Of a stretch of 64,000 nucleotides of DNA, positions 25,459 through 34,028 are shown one piece after another. This DNA comes from Flavobacterium sp. UBA5153 (lineage in GTDB: Bacteria; Bacteroidota; Bacteroidia; Flavobacteriales; Flavobacteriaceae): positions 1-64,000 of the forward strand of contig DHXP01000070.1 of assembly GCA_002413745.1 (NCBI GenBank), written 5' to 3'. Each line of letters starts with the position of its first letter. Position 1 is the first letter of the stretch. The position numbers and the translations under genes were made by a program. Below the pieces are notes generated by a model. The model saw nothing but the letters and a program-made list of their open reading frames with translations, had not been told where the DNA came from and did not search any database.

Positions 25459-25541
25459 TTCCCACGGTTGAAACCGTGGGCGATAGTTGAAAAACGATTA
25501 TAAAAAACACAATACCATAACCAACGGTTTCAACCGTTGGA
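25459..25541. repeat. two-hairpin REP element, right of RAYT 1
   Basis: CCCACGGTTGAAACCGTGGG, GCGATAGT and, after an AT-rich spacer, CCAACGGTTTCAACCGTTGG. It matches the left copy (24901-24970) in arrangement, with a slightly longer spacer. The trhP ATG follows after 22 bp. Confidence 0.9.
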
Positions 25542-25563
25542 TACAATATAAGAAAAATCAAAA

Positions 25564-26805
25564 ATGACTGCAACCAATAACATAGAGCTAATGGCTCCCG
25601 CCGGAAACTTCGAATCGCTTCAAGCGGCAATTGATAACGGTGCTGATTCCGTTTACTTTGGAGTAGAACAATTGAATATGCGTGCCAGAGCCACGGTAAA
25701 TTTCACAATGGATGATTTACAGGAAATTGCCAATCGTTGCGAAGCCAAAAAAATCAGAACCTATTTGACATTAAACACCATAATTTACGATCACGATTTG
25801 TCGGTCGTGAAAACATTATTGGCGAAAGCCAAAGAGGCCAATATAACCGCAGTGATTGCTTCGGATCAAGCCGTAATTGCCATGGCGAGAGACATAGGGA
25901 TGGAAGTTCATATTTCGACCCAGTTGAATATTACCAATATCGAGACCATAAAATTCTACAGTTTATTTGCGGATACTATGGTTTTGTCTCGGGAATTGAG
26001 TCTGCGACAAGTGAAAAAAATCACGGAACAAATCGAAAAAGAACAAATCAAGGGACCAAGCGGTAATTTAGTCGAAATCGAGATTTTTGGCCACGGTGCT
26101 TTGTGTATGGCGGTTTCCGGGAAATGTTATTTGAGTTTGCATTCTGATAATTCATCGGCAAATCGCGGTGCTTGCAAACAAAATTGCCGCAAGAAATACA
26201 CCGTTATCGATCAGGAAACAGGTTTTGAAATTGAAGTTGACAACGAATATTTAATGTCGCCAAAGGATTTATGCACGATAGATTTTTTGGACCAAGTGAT
26301 TGATTCGGGTATTCAAGTCTTGAAAATTGAAGGTCGCGGTCGTGCTCCGGAATATGTGGCAACCGTTATAAAAACGTATCGCGATGCGATTGACAGTTAT
26401 TATGCAGGAACATTTTCTAAAGAAAAAGTCACGGTTTGGATGGAAGCGTTAAATACCGTTTATAATCGCGGTTTTTGGGCGGGTTATTATCTCGGACAGG
26501 AATTGGGAGAATGGAGCGATGTTTCCGGATCAATGGCAACGCAGAAGAAAGTCTATGTGGGGAAAGGAACCCATTATTTTCCAAAAGCCAATATTGGAGA
26601 ATTCAAAATTGAAGCCTACGACATCAAAATTGGAGACAAAATCCTTGTTACAGGCCCAAGCACTGGTGCCCAAGAAATGATCATCGAGGAAATGTACGTG
26701 AATGATGCCGCGGCAGAAAAAGCCACAAAAGGAGACGATTGTACTTTCAAATTGCCGTTCCGAATTCGAATGTCGGACAAATTATATAAAATAGTGGAAG
26801 CCTAA
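25564..26805 (+). CDS. trhP: U32-family tRNA hydroxylation protein TrhP (YegQ-like)
   Basis: A 413-residue U32 family protein. ELMAPAGNFESLQAAIDNGA and SVYFGVEQLNMRARA start the TIM-barrel part. Cysteines expected to hold a [4Fe-4S] cluster appear in GALCMAVSGKCYLS and GACKQNCRKKY. Then KIEGRGRAPEYVATVIKTYR, and a C-terminal U32 domain from about residue 328 (KVYVGKGTHYFPKANIGEF). Despite the peptidase name, characterised members act in RNA modification: TrhP makes prephenate-dependent 5-hydroxyuridine at tRNA U34. The ferredoxin gene overlaps its stop by one base, an obvious electron donor candidate (inference). Confidence 0.92.
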   Translation: MTATNNIELMAPAGNFESLQAAIDNGADSVYFGVEQLNMRARATVNFTMDDLQEIANRCEAKKIRTYLTLNTIIYDHDLSVVKTLLAKAKEANITAVIASDQAVIAMARDIGMEVHISTQLNITNIETIKFYSLFADTMVLSRELSLRQVKKITEQIEKEQIKGPSGNLVEIEIFGHGALCMAVSGKCYLSLHSDNSSANRGACKQNCRKKYTVIDQETGFEIEVDNEYLMSPKDLCTIDFLDQVIDSGIQVLKIEGRGRAPEYVATVIKTYRDAIDSYYAGTFSKEKVTVWMEALNTVYNRGFWAGYYLGQELGEWSDVSGSMATQKKVYVGKGTHYFPKANIGEFKIEAYDIKIGDKILVTGPSTGAQEMIIEEMYVNDAAAEKATKGDDCTFKLPFRIRMSDKLYKIVEA

Positions 26806-27035
26806 TGGTCATTGTAACACTACAAAGAGCAAAATGTATTGGCTGCAATTATTGCGTTGAAATGGCGCCAGTACAATTCCAAATGTCCAAGAAAGACGGA
26901 AAATCGGTTTTGATTCATTCCCAAAATGCCAAAGGTTTTTTTACTTTAAAATCCTACGACCATACTATTGTCGAGAGTTGTGATTTGGCCGCAAAAGCCT
27001 GCCCGGTAAAGATAATTACGGTGAAAGAAATCTAA
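26805..27035 (+). CDS. single-cluster [4Fe-4S] ferredoxin
   Basis: A 76-residue ferredoxin with CIGCNYC starting at residue 11 and the distal CPV. This gives C-x2-C-x2-C...C-P, so one [4Fe-4S] cluster; the middle part (KGFFTLKSYDHTIVESCDLAAKAC) has an extra Cys that could form a structural disulfide. Role: cytosolic one-electron carrier. Its ATG overlaps the trhP stop codon (TAATG), so it is translationally coupled with trhP and probably serves the Fe-S cluster chemistry there. Confidence 0.9.
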   Translation: MVIVTLQRAKCIGCNYCVEMAPVQFQMSKKDGKSVLIHSQNAKGFFTLKSYDHTIVESCDLAAKACPVKIITVKEI

Positions 27036-27082
27036 AAAATCATCCTAATTTTAAATTAATCCATCCCAATATACTTAAATTT

Positions 27083-27116
27083 AACCCATTACGTTTTTAA
27101 ATCTAATGGGTTTTTT
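27083..27116 (+). terminator. terminator of trhP-ferredoxin operon
   Basis: AACCCATTA / TAATGGGTT with a 12-base loop, then TTTTATTA. Confidence 0.82.
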
Positions 27117-27152
27117 ATTATAAAAACGCTAAACCTTTGCTGTTTTCAACCT

Positions 27153-27184
27153 TTGTAAGTTAACCCGAAAAAATACTATCTTTA
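27153..27184 (+). promoter_or_regulatory. promoter of ricT-gldH-PBP operon
   Basis: TTG (27153-27155), a 21-bp spacer, then TATCTTTA (27177-27184), one base off TAnnTTTG. It lies about 58 bp before the ricT ATG. Confidence 0.45.
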
Positions 27185-27241
27185 CCATCTAAACGTTTTA
27201 AGAACTTAAGTTGTGCCCGTCACAACACTACATATATAATT

Positions 27242-28522
27242 ATGGCATGTACAAGTTGTTCAACTTCTGACGGTGGCGCACCGAAGGGTTGTAAAAATAA
27301 TGGGACTTGCGGCACCGATAGCTGCAACAAATTAACGGTTTTCGACTGGCTTTCCAATATGAGTTTACCCAATGGAGAAGCCCCTTTTGACTGTGTCGAA
27401 ATACGTTTCAAAAATGGCAGAAAAGAATTTTATCGCAATTCCGAAAAACTGACCCTAAGTATGGGAGACATTGTGGCTACCGAAGCTGCCCCTGGACATG
27501 ATATAGGAATTGTGACTCTTACAGGTGAATTAGTAAGAATCCAGATGAAGAAAAAAGGAGTTAATCATACCAGTAATGACATTCCTAAAATATACAGAAA
27601 AGCCTCTCAAAAAGATATTGATATTTGGTCTGTTGCCCGAGCTAAAGAAGAGCCAATGAAAGTTCGTGCTCGTGAATTGGCGATTGCCCAAAAATTGGAA
27701 ATGAAAATTTCCGACATTGAATTTCAAGGAGATGGGTCGAAAGCCACTTTCTATTATACTGCCAATGACAGAGTCGATTTTAGACTTTTAATCAAAGACT
27801 TTGCGAAAGAATTCAGCACCAGAGTCGAAATGAAACAAGTAGGTCTTCGACAAGAAGCGGCTCGTTTGGGCGGAATTGGATCTTGCGGCAGGGAATTGTG
27901 TTGTTCCACTTGGCTAACCGATTTTCGAAGTGTCAACACTTCGGCGGCGCGTTACCAACAACTGTCCTTGAATCCACAAAAACTGGCTGGACAATGCGGA
28001 AAATTAAAATGCTGCCTGAATTATGAGCTCGACACTTATATGGATGCCTTAAAAGGATTTCCTGACTTTGACACCAAGTTAATAACGGAAAAAGGGGAAG
28101 CTATTTGTCAAAAACAGGACATTTTCAAAGGAATGATGTGGTTTGCCTACACCAATGATTTTGCTAATTGGCACATGCTGAAAATTGAACAAGTCAAAGA
28201 GATCGTTGCCGAAAACAAGCTCAAAAACAAAGTGGCTTCTCTTGAAGATTTTGCCATTGAACTTATTCAAGAACCGGAAAAACACTTTAATAATGCGATG
28301 GGTCAGGAAAGTTTAACCCGTTTTGACCAACCAAAGAAAAAGAAAAAACCAAATAAAAAACGCAAACCAGTAGGGGAGAATCTTATTGTTGCAAATAATA
28401 ATAAACAGAGCAGCAATAACAATAATAAGCCAAACAATAACGCGAAACCAAAGGTTACAAATGAAAAACCGGCAGTGGCAAGAAAACCCATAATTATCAC
28501 TAAAAATGAGAATAAAGAATAG
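27242..28522 (+). CDS. ricT: RicT/PSP1-domain protein
   Basis: A 426-residue cytoplasmic protein of the PSP1/RicT (YaaT) family. The N-terminal Cys cluster (CTSCSTS, GCKNNGTCGTDSC) is an extension common in Bacteroidota. The PSP1 domain lies at about 95-270, with GIVTLTGELVRIQ, the signature GSCGRELCCSTWLTDF, and QCGKLKCCLNYELD. In Bacillus RicT belongs to an Fe-S-bound Ric complex that controls RNase Y; RicA and RicF partners are not apparent here. The C-terminal 60 residues are a low-complexity Lys/Asn tail. gldH overlaps the 3' end by 17 bases, so it leads the ricT-gldH-PBP1A operon. Confidence 0.92.
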   Translation: MACTSCSTSDGGAPKGCKNNGTCGTDSCNKLTVFDWLSNMSLPNGEAPFDCVEIRFKNGRKEFYRNSEKLTLSMGDIVATEAAPGHDIGIVTLTGELVRIQMKKKGVNHTSNDIPKIYRKASQKDIDIWSVARAKEEPMKVRARELAIAQKLEMKISDIEFQGDGSKATFYYTANDRVDFRLLIKDFAKEFSTRVEMKQVGLRQEAARLGGIGSCGRELCCSTWLTDFRSVNTSAARYQQLSLNPQKLAGQCGKLKCCLNYELDTYMDALKGFPDFDTKLITEKGEAICQKQDIFKGMMWFAYTNDFANWHMLKIEQVKEIVAENKLKNKVASLEDFAIELIQEPEKHFNNAMGQESLTRFDQPKKKKKPNKKRKPVGENLIVANNNKQSSNNNNKPNNNAKPKVTNEKPAVARKPIIITKNENKE

Positions 28523-28985
28523 TGCATTACTGCTTTTGGTTATGATACTCTTTTTTTCATGTGATAAAAAAAGAGTTTTTGACGAGTACCAATCCGTCGG
28601 AAACGCGTGGCATAAAGACAGTATTGTAACTTTCAATTTACCTGAATTAGATTCGACAAAACGGTATAATTTATTTGTAAATTTGAGAGATAACAACAAC
28701 TATAAATACAACAATCTCTTTTTAATTGTGGCAATGGAAAAACCAAACGGATTTACAAAAGTCGATACCCTCGAATACCAAATGGCAAATCCAGACGGAA
28801 CCTTGCTGGGTGATGGGTTTTCGGATATAAAGGAAAGCAAGTTGTTTTACAAAGAAAATATAAAATTGAACGGAAAATATAAAGTTCACATAAAACAAGC
28901 GGTCAGGGAGAACGGAAAAATCCCTGGGGTTACGACTTTGGAAGGAATTACGGAAGTGGGTTTTAGAATAGAAAAAATAGATTAG
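28506..28985 (+). CDS. gldH: gliding motility lipoprotein GldH
   Basis: A 159-residue lipoprotein. The signal peptide ends in the lipobox LFFSC with Cys19. The mature part shows NAWHKDSIVTFNLPELDSTK and YNLFVNLRDNNNYKYNNLFL, typical of GldH, and a C-terminal GKYKVHIKQAVRENGKIPGV. GldH is required for Bacteroidota gliding and type IX secretion in characterised species and is likely anchored in the periplasmic leaflet. The order ricT-gldH-PBP1A is the one I expect for flavobacteria and supports the taxonomic placing. It overlaps ricT by 17 bases; the PBP gene starts ten bases after. Confidence 0.95.
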   Translation: MRIKNSALLLLVMILFFSCDKKRVFDEYQSVGNAWHKDSIVTFNLPELDSTKRYNLFVNLRDNNNYKYNNLFLIVAMEKPNGFTKVDTLEYQMANPDGTLLGDGFSDIKESKLFYKENIKLNGKYKVHIKQAVRENGKIPGVTTLEGITEVGFRIEKID

Positions 28986-28994
28986 GACATTATT

Positions 28995-31304
28995 ATGGCA
29001 ACTCAAAAAAACAAACATCAGGCAAAAAATACCGAAAAAGACATAAACTATTATAAAAAGAAATTTTGGAAAATTTTCTTTTATGGTTTGGGAACCATAT
29101 TAGTGTTTTTCTTATTTGCCTCTTGGGGACTTTTTGGTTCAATGCCTTCCTTTGAAGATTTAGAAAATCCAGATTCTAATTTGGCCACCGAGATTATCTC
29201 GTCAGATGGAGTGATTCTAGGTAAATATTTTGAGCAAAACAGGTCTCAATTAAAGTATTCCGACTTGCCTAAAAATTTTGTGCAAGCCCTTGTAGCTACC
29301 GAAGACGAACGTTTTTACGAACATTCAGGAATAGACGGCAGAGGAACTTTAAGAGCAATTGCCAGCTTGGGAACAAGCGGTGGTGCCAGCACCCTGACGC
29401 AGCAGTTGGCCAAACAATTATTTCACGGCGAAGGTTCCAAATTTTTGCCTTTCAGAATTGTACAAAAAATCAAGGAATGGATCATTGCCATCCGTCTGGA
29501 AAGACAATACACCAAAAGCGAAATAATCGCCATGTATTGCAATGTATATGATTTTGGAAATTACTCAGTGGGGGTTAGTTCAGCCGCAAAAACCTATTTT
29601 TCGAAAGAACCCAAGGATTTGACCATAGACGAATCGGCAATGCTGGTAGGAATGTTTAAAAATTCCGGTTTGTACAACCCTGTCAGAAATCCACAAGGCG
29701 TAAAAAACCGCAGAAATGTGGTGCTTGCACAAATGGCAAAAAATCACATTATTACACAATCCCAAAAAGAAAAATTACAAAGCGAACCCATCGTTTTGCA
29801 TTTTAAATTGGAAAGTCACCGAGAAGGAACAGCCACTTATTTCAGAGAATATTTACGTGACTACATGAAGAAATGGGTGGAAGAAAATAAAAAACCTGAC
29901 GGTTCCGATTATAACATCTATAAAGATGGCTTGAAAATTTATACCACCATAGATTCAAGAATGCAATTGCACGCCGAAGAAGCTGTAGAAGCCCACATGG
30001 CAAACCTTCAGGAAGAATTTTTTCTTCAATCGAAAAAAAACAAAAACGCCCCTTTTGTAAACATCTCTGAGGCAGAAACCCAACGCATTCTAAATCAGGC
30101 AATGAAATCATCGAGCAGATGGGCCATTTTAAAAGAACAAGAAAAAAGTGATGAGGAAATAATAAAAACTTTTAGCATAAAAACTAAAATGACGGTCTTC
30201 ACATGGAAAGGCGAGAGAGACACCATTATGACGCCATTGGATTCCATTCGATATTACAAACATTTCTTGCAATCAGGTTTAATGGCAATGGATCCTCAAA
30301 CTGGCGGTATCAAGGCTTGGGTTGGCGGCATCAACTACAAATATTTTCAGTACGATCACGTGGGACAAGGAGCCAGACAAGTGGGCTCCACTTTCAAGCC
30401 ATTTGTTTATGCCACTGCCATTGAACAATTAGGCATGTCACCTTGCGACACCATTATCGATGGTCCATTTATCATTCGCAAAGGGCGTCATCACGTAACC
30501 GAAGATTGGGAACCAAGAAATTCCGACAATAAATACCGTGGAATGGTAACCCTGAAACAGGGATTGGCAAATTCCATCAACATCATTTCCGCAAAATTAA
30601 TAGACAAAGTAGGTCCTGAAGCCGTGGTCGAATTGGCGCACAAATTGGGAATAAAATCCGATATTCCTGCACAACCTTCCATAGCGCTTGGTGCGGTTGA
30701 CGTCACCGTCGAAGATATGGTGGCCGCTTACAGTACTTTTGCTAACCAAGGAGTTTACATCAAGCCCCAATTCATTAGCCGAATAGAGGACAAAAGCGGC
30801 GTGGTAATCTACGAACCAATACCTGAATCACATGATGTTTTAAATAAAGATGTCGCATTTGCGGTCATCAAATTGCTTGAAGGCGTTACCGAGGGAGGTT
30901 CAGGAACAAGATTGCGAACACAAGGTGGCGGAAGCGGCGACAATCGATGGACAGGTTATCCTTATCTATTTACAAACCCAATCGCGGGAAAAACCGGTAC
31001 CACACAAAACCAGTCTGATGGTTGGTTTATGGGAATGGTTCCAAATCTTGTAACCGGAGTTTGGGTAGGATGCGAAGACCGTTCGGCACGATTCAAAAGC
31101 ATGACTTATGGCCAAGGTGCCACGGCTGCATTACCCGTTTGGGGATATTTTATGAAACTTTGCTATGCCGATGAAAATCTAAAAGTTTCCAAATCAGATT
31201 TCGACAGACCTCCAAATCTTTCCATAAAAGTGGATTGTTATACTGCCCCAAAAGTAAAAGACAGCACCGATGTTGAACAAAATACCGATGAATTTGGATT
31301 GTAG
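28995..31304 (+). CDS. class A penicillin-binding protein (PBP1A type)
   Basis: A 769-residue bifunctional peptidoglycan synthase. An N-terminal cytoplasmic stub and one membrane helix (about 29-48) come first. The GT51 transglycosylase has the motif EDERFYEHSGID with catalytic Glu, and GGASTLTQQLAKQLFH. The transpeptidase domain (about 420-720) has the nucleophile Ser465 in STFKPF, SINIIS (SxN motif) and KTGTTQNQSDGW at about 666. Length and order fit PBP1A. It polymerises and cross-links the cell wall. It is last in the ricT-gldH operon. The Ser/Lys-poor tail ends in EFGL. Confidence 0.96.
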   Translation: MATQKNKHQAKNTEKDINYYKKKFWKIFFYGLGTILVFFLFASWGLFGSMPSFEDLENPDSNLATEIISSDGVILGKYFEQNRSQLKYSDLPKNFVQALVATEDERFYEHSGIDGRGTLRAIASLGTSGGASTLTQQLAKQLFHGEGSKFLPFRIVQKIKEWIIAIRLERQYTKSEIIAMYCNVYDFGNYSVGVSSAAKTYFSKEPKDLTIDESAMLVGMFKNSGLYNPVRNPQGVKNRRNVVLAQMAKNHIITQSQKEKLQSEPIVLHFKLESHREGTATYFREYLRDYMKKWVEENKKPDGSDYNIYKDGLKIYTTIDSRMQLHAEEAVEAHMANLQEEFFLQSKKNKNAPFVNISEAETQRILNQAMKSSSRWAILKEQEKSDEEIIKTFSIKTKMTVFTWKGERDTIMTPLDSIRYYKHFLQSGLMAMDPQTGGIKAWVGGINYKYFQYDHVGQGARQVGSTFKPFVYATAIEQLGMSPCDTIIDGPFIIRKGRHHVTEDWEPRNSDNKYRGMVTLKQGLANSINIISAKLIDKVGPEAVVELAHKLGIKSDIPAQPSIALGAVDVTVEDMVAAYSTFANQGVYIKPQFISRIEDKSGVVIYEPIPESHDVLNKDVAFAVIKLLEGVTEGGSGTRLRTQGGGSGDNRWTGYPYLFTNPIAGKTGTTQNQSDGWFMGMVPNLVTGVWVGCEDRSARFKSMTYGQGATAALPVWGYFMKLCYADENLKVSKSDFDRPPNLSIKVDCYTAPKVKDSTDVEQNTDEFGL

Positions 31305-31352
31305 CAGTATTTGCGAAGAATGAGGCAAAGCTGTTGTTGAGAATTTTTAAGT

Positions 31353-31444
31353 AAGGAGCTATTTCCAGCTGTTCGCTAAATCTTTTTATCCCGCAAAAAA
31401 TCAGGATAAAAAGGATATCGCTGCCATCTGGGCTAAGGCATTTG
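31353..31444 (+). repeat. dispersed repeat with conserved arms and variable hairpin
   Basis: Begins AAGGAGCTATTTCCAGCTGT, contains the hairpin TTTTTATCC..GGATAAAAA, and ends with GCTGCCATCTGGGCTAAGGC. It is the partner of 1655-1737: outer parts align, the internal hairpin does not. It lies in the gene-free stretch between the PBP gene and the CoA-transferase. Confidence 0.6.
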
Positions 31445-31548
31445 TTTTTAGAAATAATTTACATCAAACTTAATAACCTTAATATCTTAATGGTTAAAAA
31501 TAATTTGAACCCATTAAATTCAGAAGGATCAATTAACGGCTAATTATT

Positions 31549-32247
31549 ATGATCAACAAAAAAGTAGACAACGTTCAAGAAGCACTCCAAGGAATCGAAA
31601 ACGGAATGACCATTATGCTCGGCGGTTTCGGTCTGTGCGGCATTCCCGAAAACTCCATTGCAGAACTCGTCAAACAGGAAACCAACAATCTAACCTGCAT
31701 TTCCAACAATGCCGGTGTCGATGATTTTGGTCTTGGATTATTGTTGCAAAAGAAACAAATCAAAAAAATGATTTCTTCCTACGTGGGAGAAAATGCCGAA
31801 TTCGAACGCCAAATGCTTTCTGGCGAACTCGATGTGGAATTAATTCCGCAAGGAACTTTGGCAGAAAGATGTCGCGCGGCGCAAGCCGGAATTCCCGCTT
31901 TTTTCACGCCGGCAGGTTTCGGAACCGAAGTTGCCATTGGCAAAGAATCCCGAGAATTCAACGGAAAAATGCACGTAATGGAACTCGCTTTCAAAGCTGA
32001 CTTTGCCATTGTAAAAGCTTGGAAAGGCGACACCGCAGGAAACCTCATCTTCAAAGGAACTGCCCGAAATTTCAATCCCTGTATGGCTGGTGCAGCAAAA
32101 ACCACCATTGCCGAAGTCGAGGAACTAGTCGAAGCCGGAACATTAGATCCCAACCAAATTCACATTCCCGGAATCTTCGTGCAACGCATTTTTCAAGGGG
32201 AGCAATACGAAAAGAGGATTGAGCAGAGAACTGTGAGGAAAAAATAG
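31549..32247 (+). CDS. scoA: CoA-transferase subunit A (ScoA-like)
   Basis: A 232-residue alpha subunit of a 3-oxoacid CoA-transferase (SCOT type). It has [51 protein letters not shown], and the C-terminal [20 protein letters not shown]. Together with the beta subunit at 33217 it would move CoA between succinyl-CoA and acetoacetate for ketone-body or leucine breakdown. The partner gene is normally adjacent, but here a 777-bp unknown gene intervenes. The segment after the stop has three GTGTTCAGT copies (32246-32275), a sign of repeat-rich junction sequence. Confidence 0.93.
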   Translation: MINKKVDNVQEALQGIENGMTIMLGGFGLCGIPENSIAELVKQETNNLTCISNNAGVDDFGLGLLLQKKQIKKMISSYVGENAEFERQMLSGELDVELIPQGTLAERCRAAQAGIPAFFTPAGFGTEVAIGKESREFNGKMHVMELAFKADFAIVKAWKGDTAGNLIFKGTARNFNPCMAGAAKTTIAEVEELVEAGTLDPNQIHIPGIFVQRIFQGEQYEKRIEQRTVRKK

Positions 32248-32320
32248 TGTTCAGTGTTCAGTCGCGGTGTTCAGTTCGAAAAAAAAACAAATAATAAAAA
32301 TAATTAAAAGCTAAACATTA

Positions 32321-33097
32321 ATGAGAAAATTTATTTTAATATTCTTTATCCTCTTTAAAGGCACTCTTTTTAGTCAAGATTTCAATTCACTTGAAAAAAA
32401 ATTAAATAATTTGATTGAAAAAAGAATATTTTGGAGTGACAGCCAAAATGAAAATTCTTATGATTCATTAGCCAAATATAACAAAGAATTTGAAAAATTA
32501 ATTTTAAACTTCACTTCAAAAAACCCCAAAACATTAACTCATAATTTTAATAAAATTAAAGTAGGTCTTAATGTAATTTCTTCTCCAGATGATCTTTTTA
32601 GAATCTATACCTGGAATACTTTTGGAGGAGGCTCTATGCAATTTTACAGAAATGTTTTTCAATACAATATTGATGGAAAAGTATATTCAAAATTAAATAA
32701 AAAAGATGAAGAGGATAATGGTTGTAGCTTTTATGAAATCAATGAAGTAGAAGTGAAAAACAAGCATTATTATATTACCAATAGCGTTAGTGTGGGAAGT
32801 AGCGCAGTTTATCTTTATGAAGCAAAAATATTTTCAATTGAAAATGGAAAATTAAATGAAAATGCTAAACTCATAAAGACAAAAAGTGGTATAAAAAACA
32901 CTTTAGGTTATGAAGTCGACCTCTCTAGTTTATCAAATAGAGATAGAAAGGATGGTGTTGAAAGTAGAGATTATATTGATTTGATTTATGACAAGATGAA
33001 TAAAACAATTAAAATTCCTTTAATAAATGAAGATGGAAAAATCACAAAAAATAAAATAACATATAAGTTTAAAGGAGAATATTTCGAAAAAATATAA
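32321..33097 (+). CDS. secreted protein of unknown function inside sco locus
   Basis: A 258-residue protein with a signal peptide (RKFILIFFILFKGTLFSQ, residues 2-19) and no lipobox. The mature part is rich in Lys, Asn, Asp and Ser, with KKHYYITNSVSVGSSAVYLY in the middle and a YKFKGEYFEKI end. I recognise no family; similar short exported proteins are common in Flavobacterium accessory sequence. It is more AT-rich than its neighbours and interrupts the scoA-scoB pair. It is likely an acquired gene with its own transcription; no role in CoA transfer is suggested by the sequence. Confidence 0.75.
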   Translation: MRKFILIFFILFKGTLFSQDFNSLEKKLNNLIEKRIFWSDSQNENSYDSLAKYNKEFEKLILNFTSKNPKTLTHNFNKIKVGLNVISSPDDLFRIYTWNTFGGGSMQFYRNVFQYNIDGKVYSKLNKKDEEDNGCSFYEINEVEVKNKHYYITNSVSVGSSAVYLYEAKIFSIENGKLNENAKLIKTKSGIKNTLGYEVDLSSLSNRDRKDGVESRDYIDLIYDKMNKTIKIPLINEDGKITKNKITYKFKGEYFEKI

Positions 33098-33216
33098 TAT
33101 TTGTAGCAATTGCAAACTGATTTTAGAATAAAAAATATCGACCCAATTCCTTTATTTCTTATACAATTCAAAAACTTAAAGATTCTTAATTTCTTAATGG
33201 TTCAAAACATAAAATT

Positions 33217-33876
33217 ATGGCTTTAACAAAAGAAGACATCGCCAAACGCATCGCCCAAGAAGTTCAAAATAATTATTTTGTAAACCTCGGAATCGGCATT
33301 CCCACTCTGGTGGCCAACTATATCCCAAAAGGAATCGACGTGGAGTTTCAAAGCGAAAACGGCGTTCTGGGAATGGGACCTTTCCCATTTGAAGGCGAGG
33401 AAGACGCTGATTTAATTAACGCCGGAAAACAAACCATTACGACTTTGAAAGGCGCCAGTTTTTTTGACTCGGCTATGAGTTTCGGAATGATTCGCGGGCA
33501 ACACGTCGATTTGACGATTCTTGGCGCAATGGAAGTTGCCGAAAACGGTGATATTGCCAACTGGAAAATCCCGGGAAAAATGGTCAAAGGAATGGGAGGC
33601 GCGATGGATTTAGTGGCTTCGGCCGAGAATATTATCGTGGCAATGATGCACGTCAACAAAGCCGGAGAATCAAAAATTCTAAAAAAATGTACTTTGCCAT
33701 TAACAGGCGTTGGTTGCGTAAAAAAAGTGGTCACCGAATTAGCCGTTTTAGAAGTAACCCCAAAAGGTTTTAAACTCTTGGAATGTGCGCCGGGTGTTTC
33801 CGTAGAACACATCATCGCTTCCACCGAAGCCACTTTGATTATCGAAGGAGAAATTCCTGAAATGGTAATAAATTAA
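33217..33876 (+). CDS. scoB: CoA-transferase subunit B (ScoB-like)
   Basis: A 219-residue beta subunit. The catalytic glutamate is in SENGVLGMGPFP (E-x-G-x-x-G motif). NLGIGIPTLVANYIP, DFAMSFGMIRGQH-like DSAMSFGMIRGQH, and MKGMGGAMDLV-type VKGMGGAMDLVASAEN are also visible. It pairs with subunit A at 31549-32247 to form the heteromeric oxoacid CoA-transferase. It begins 119 bp after the intervening gene; the leader TTCTTAATGGTTCAAAAC resembles the leader before scoA (TCTTAATGGTTAAAAA), suggesting that each subunit now has its own leader. Confidence 0.93.
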   Translation: MALTKEDIAKRIAQEVQNNYFVNLGIGIPTLVANYIPKGIDVEFQSENGVLGMGPFPFEGEEDADLINAGKQTITTLKGASFFDSAMSFGMIRGQHVDLTILGAMEVAENGDIANWKIPGKMVKGMGGAMDLVASAENIIVAMMHVNKAGESKILKKCTLPLTGVGCVKKVVTELAVLEVTPKGFKLLECAPGVSVEHIIASTEATLIIEGEIPEMVIN

Positions 33877-33885
33877 AAAAAAGAA

Positions 33886-33944
33886 ACCGCAAATTCGCAA
33901 ATTTTAAATCTCAAAAACTTTGAAATAATTTGCGAATTTGCGGT
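33886..33944. terminator. long hairpin between scoB and fumarase
   Basis: Perfect 18-bp arms (ACCGCAAATTCGCAAATT and complement) around a 23-base loop, then AAAAATATTCTTTG. It lies between converging genes, so it probably terminates both. It belongs to the same CGCAAA repeat family as 20666-20851. Confidence 0.75.
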
Positions 33945-34028
33945 AAAAATATTCTTTGTGAACCTTGCGACCCGAGACTGAAAGTCGAACGGACGAAGTA
34001 AAAACTTTTGCGCCTTAGCGGTTAAACT

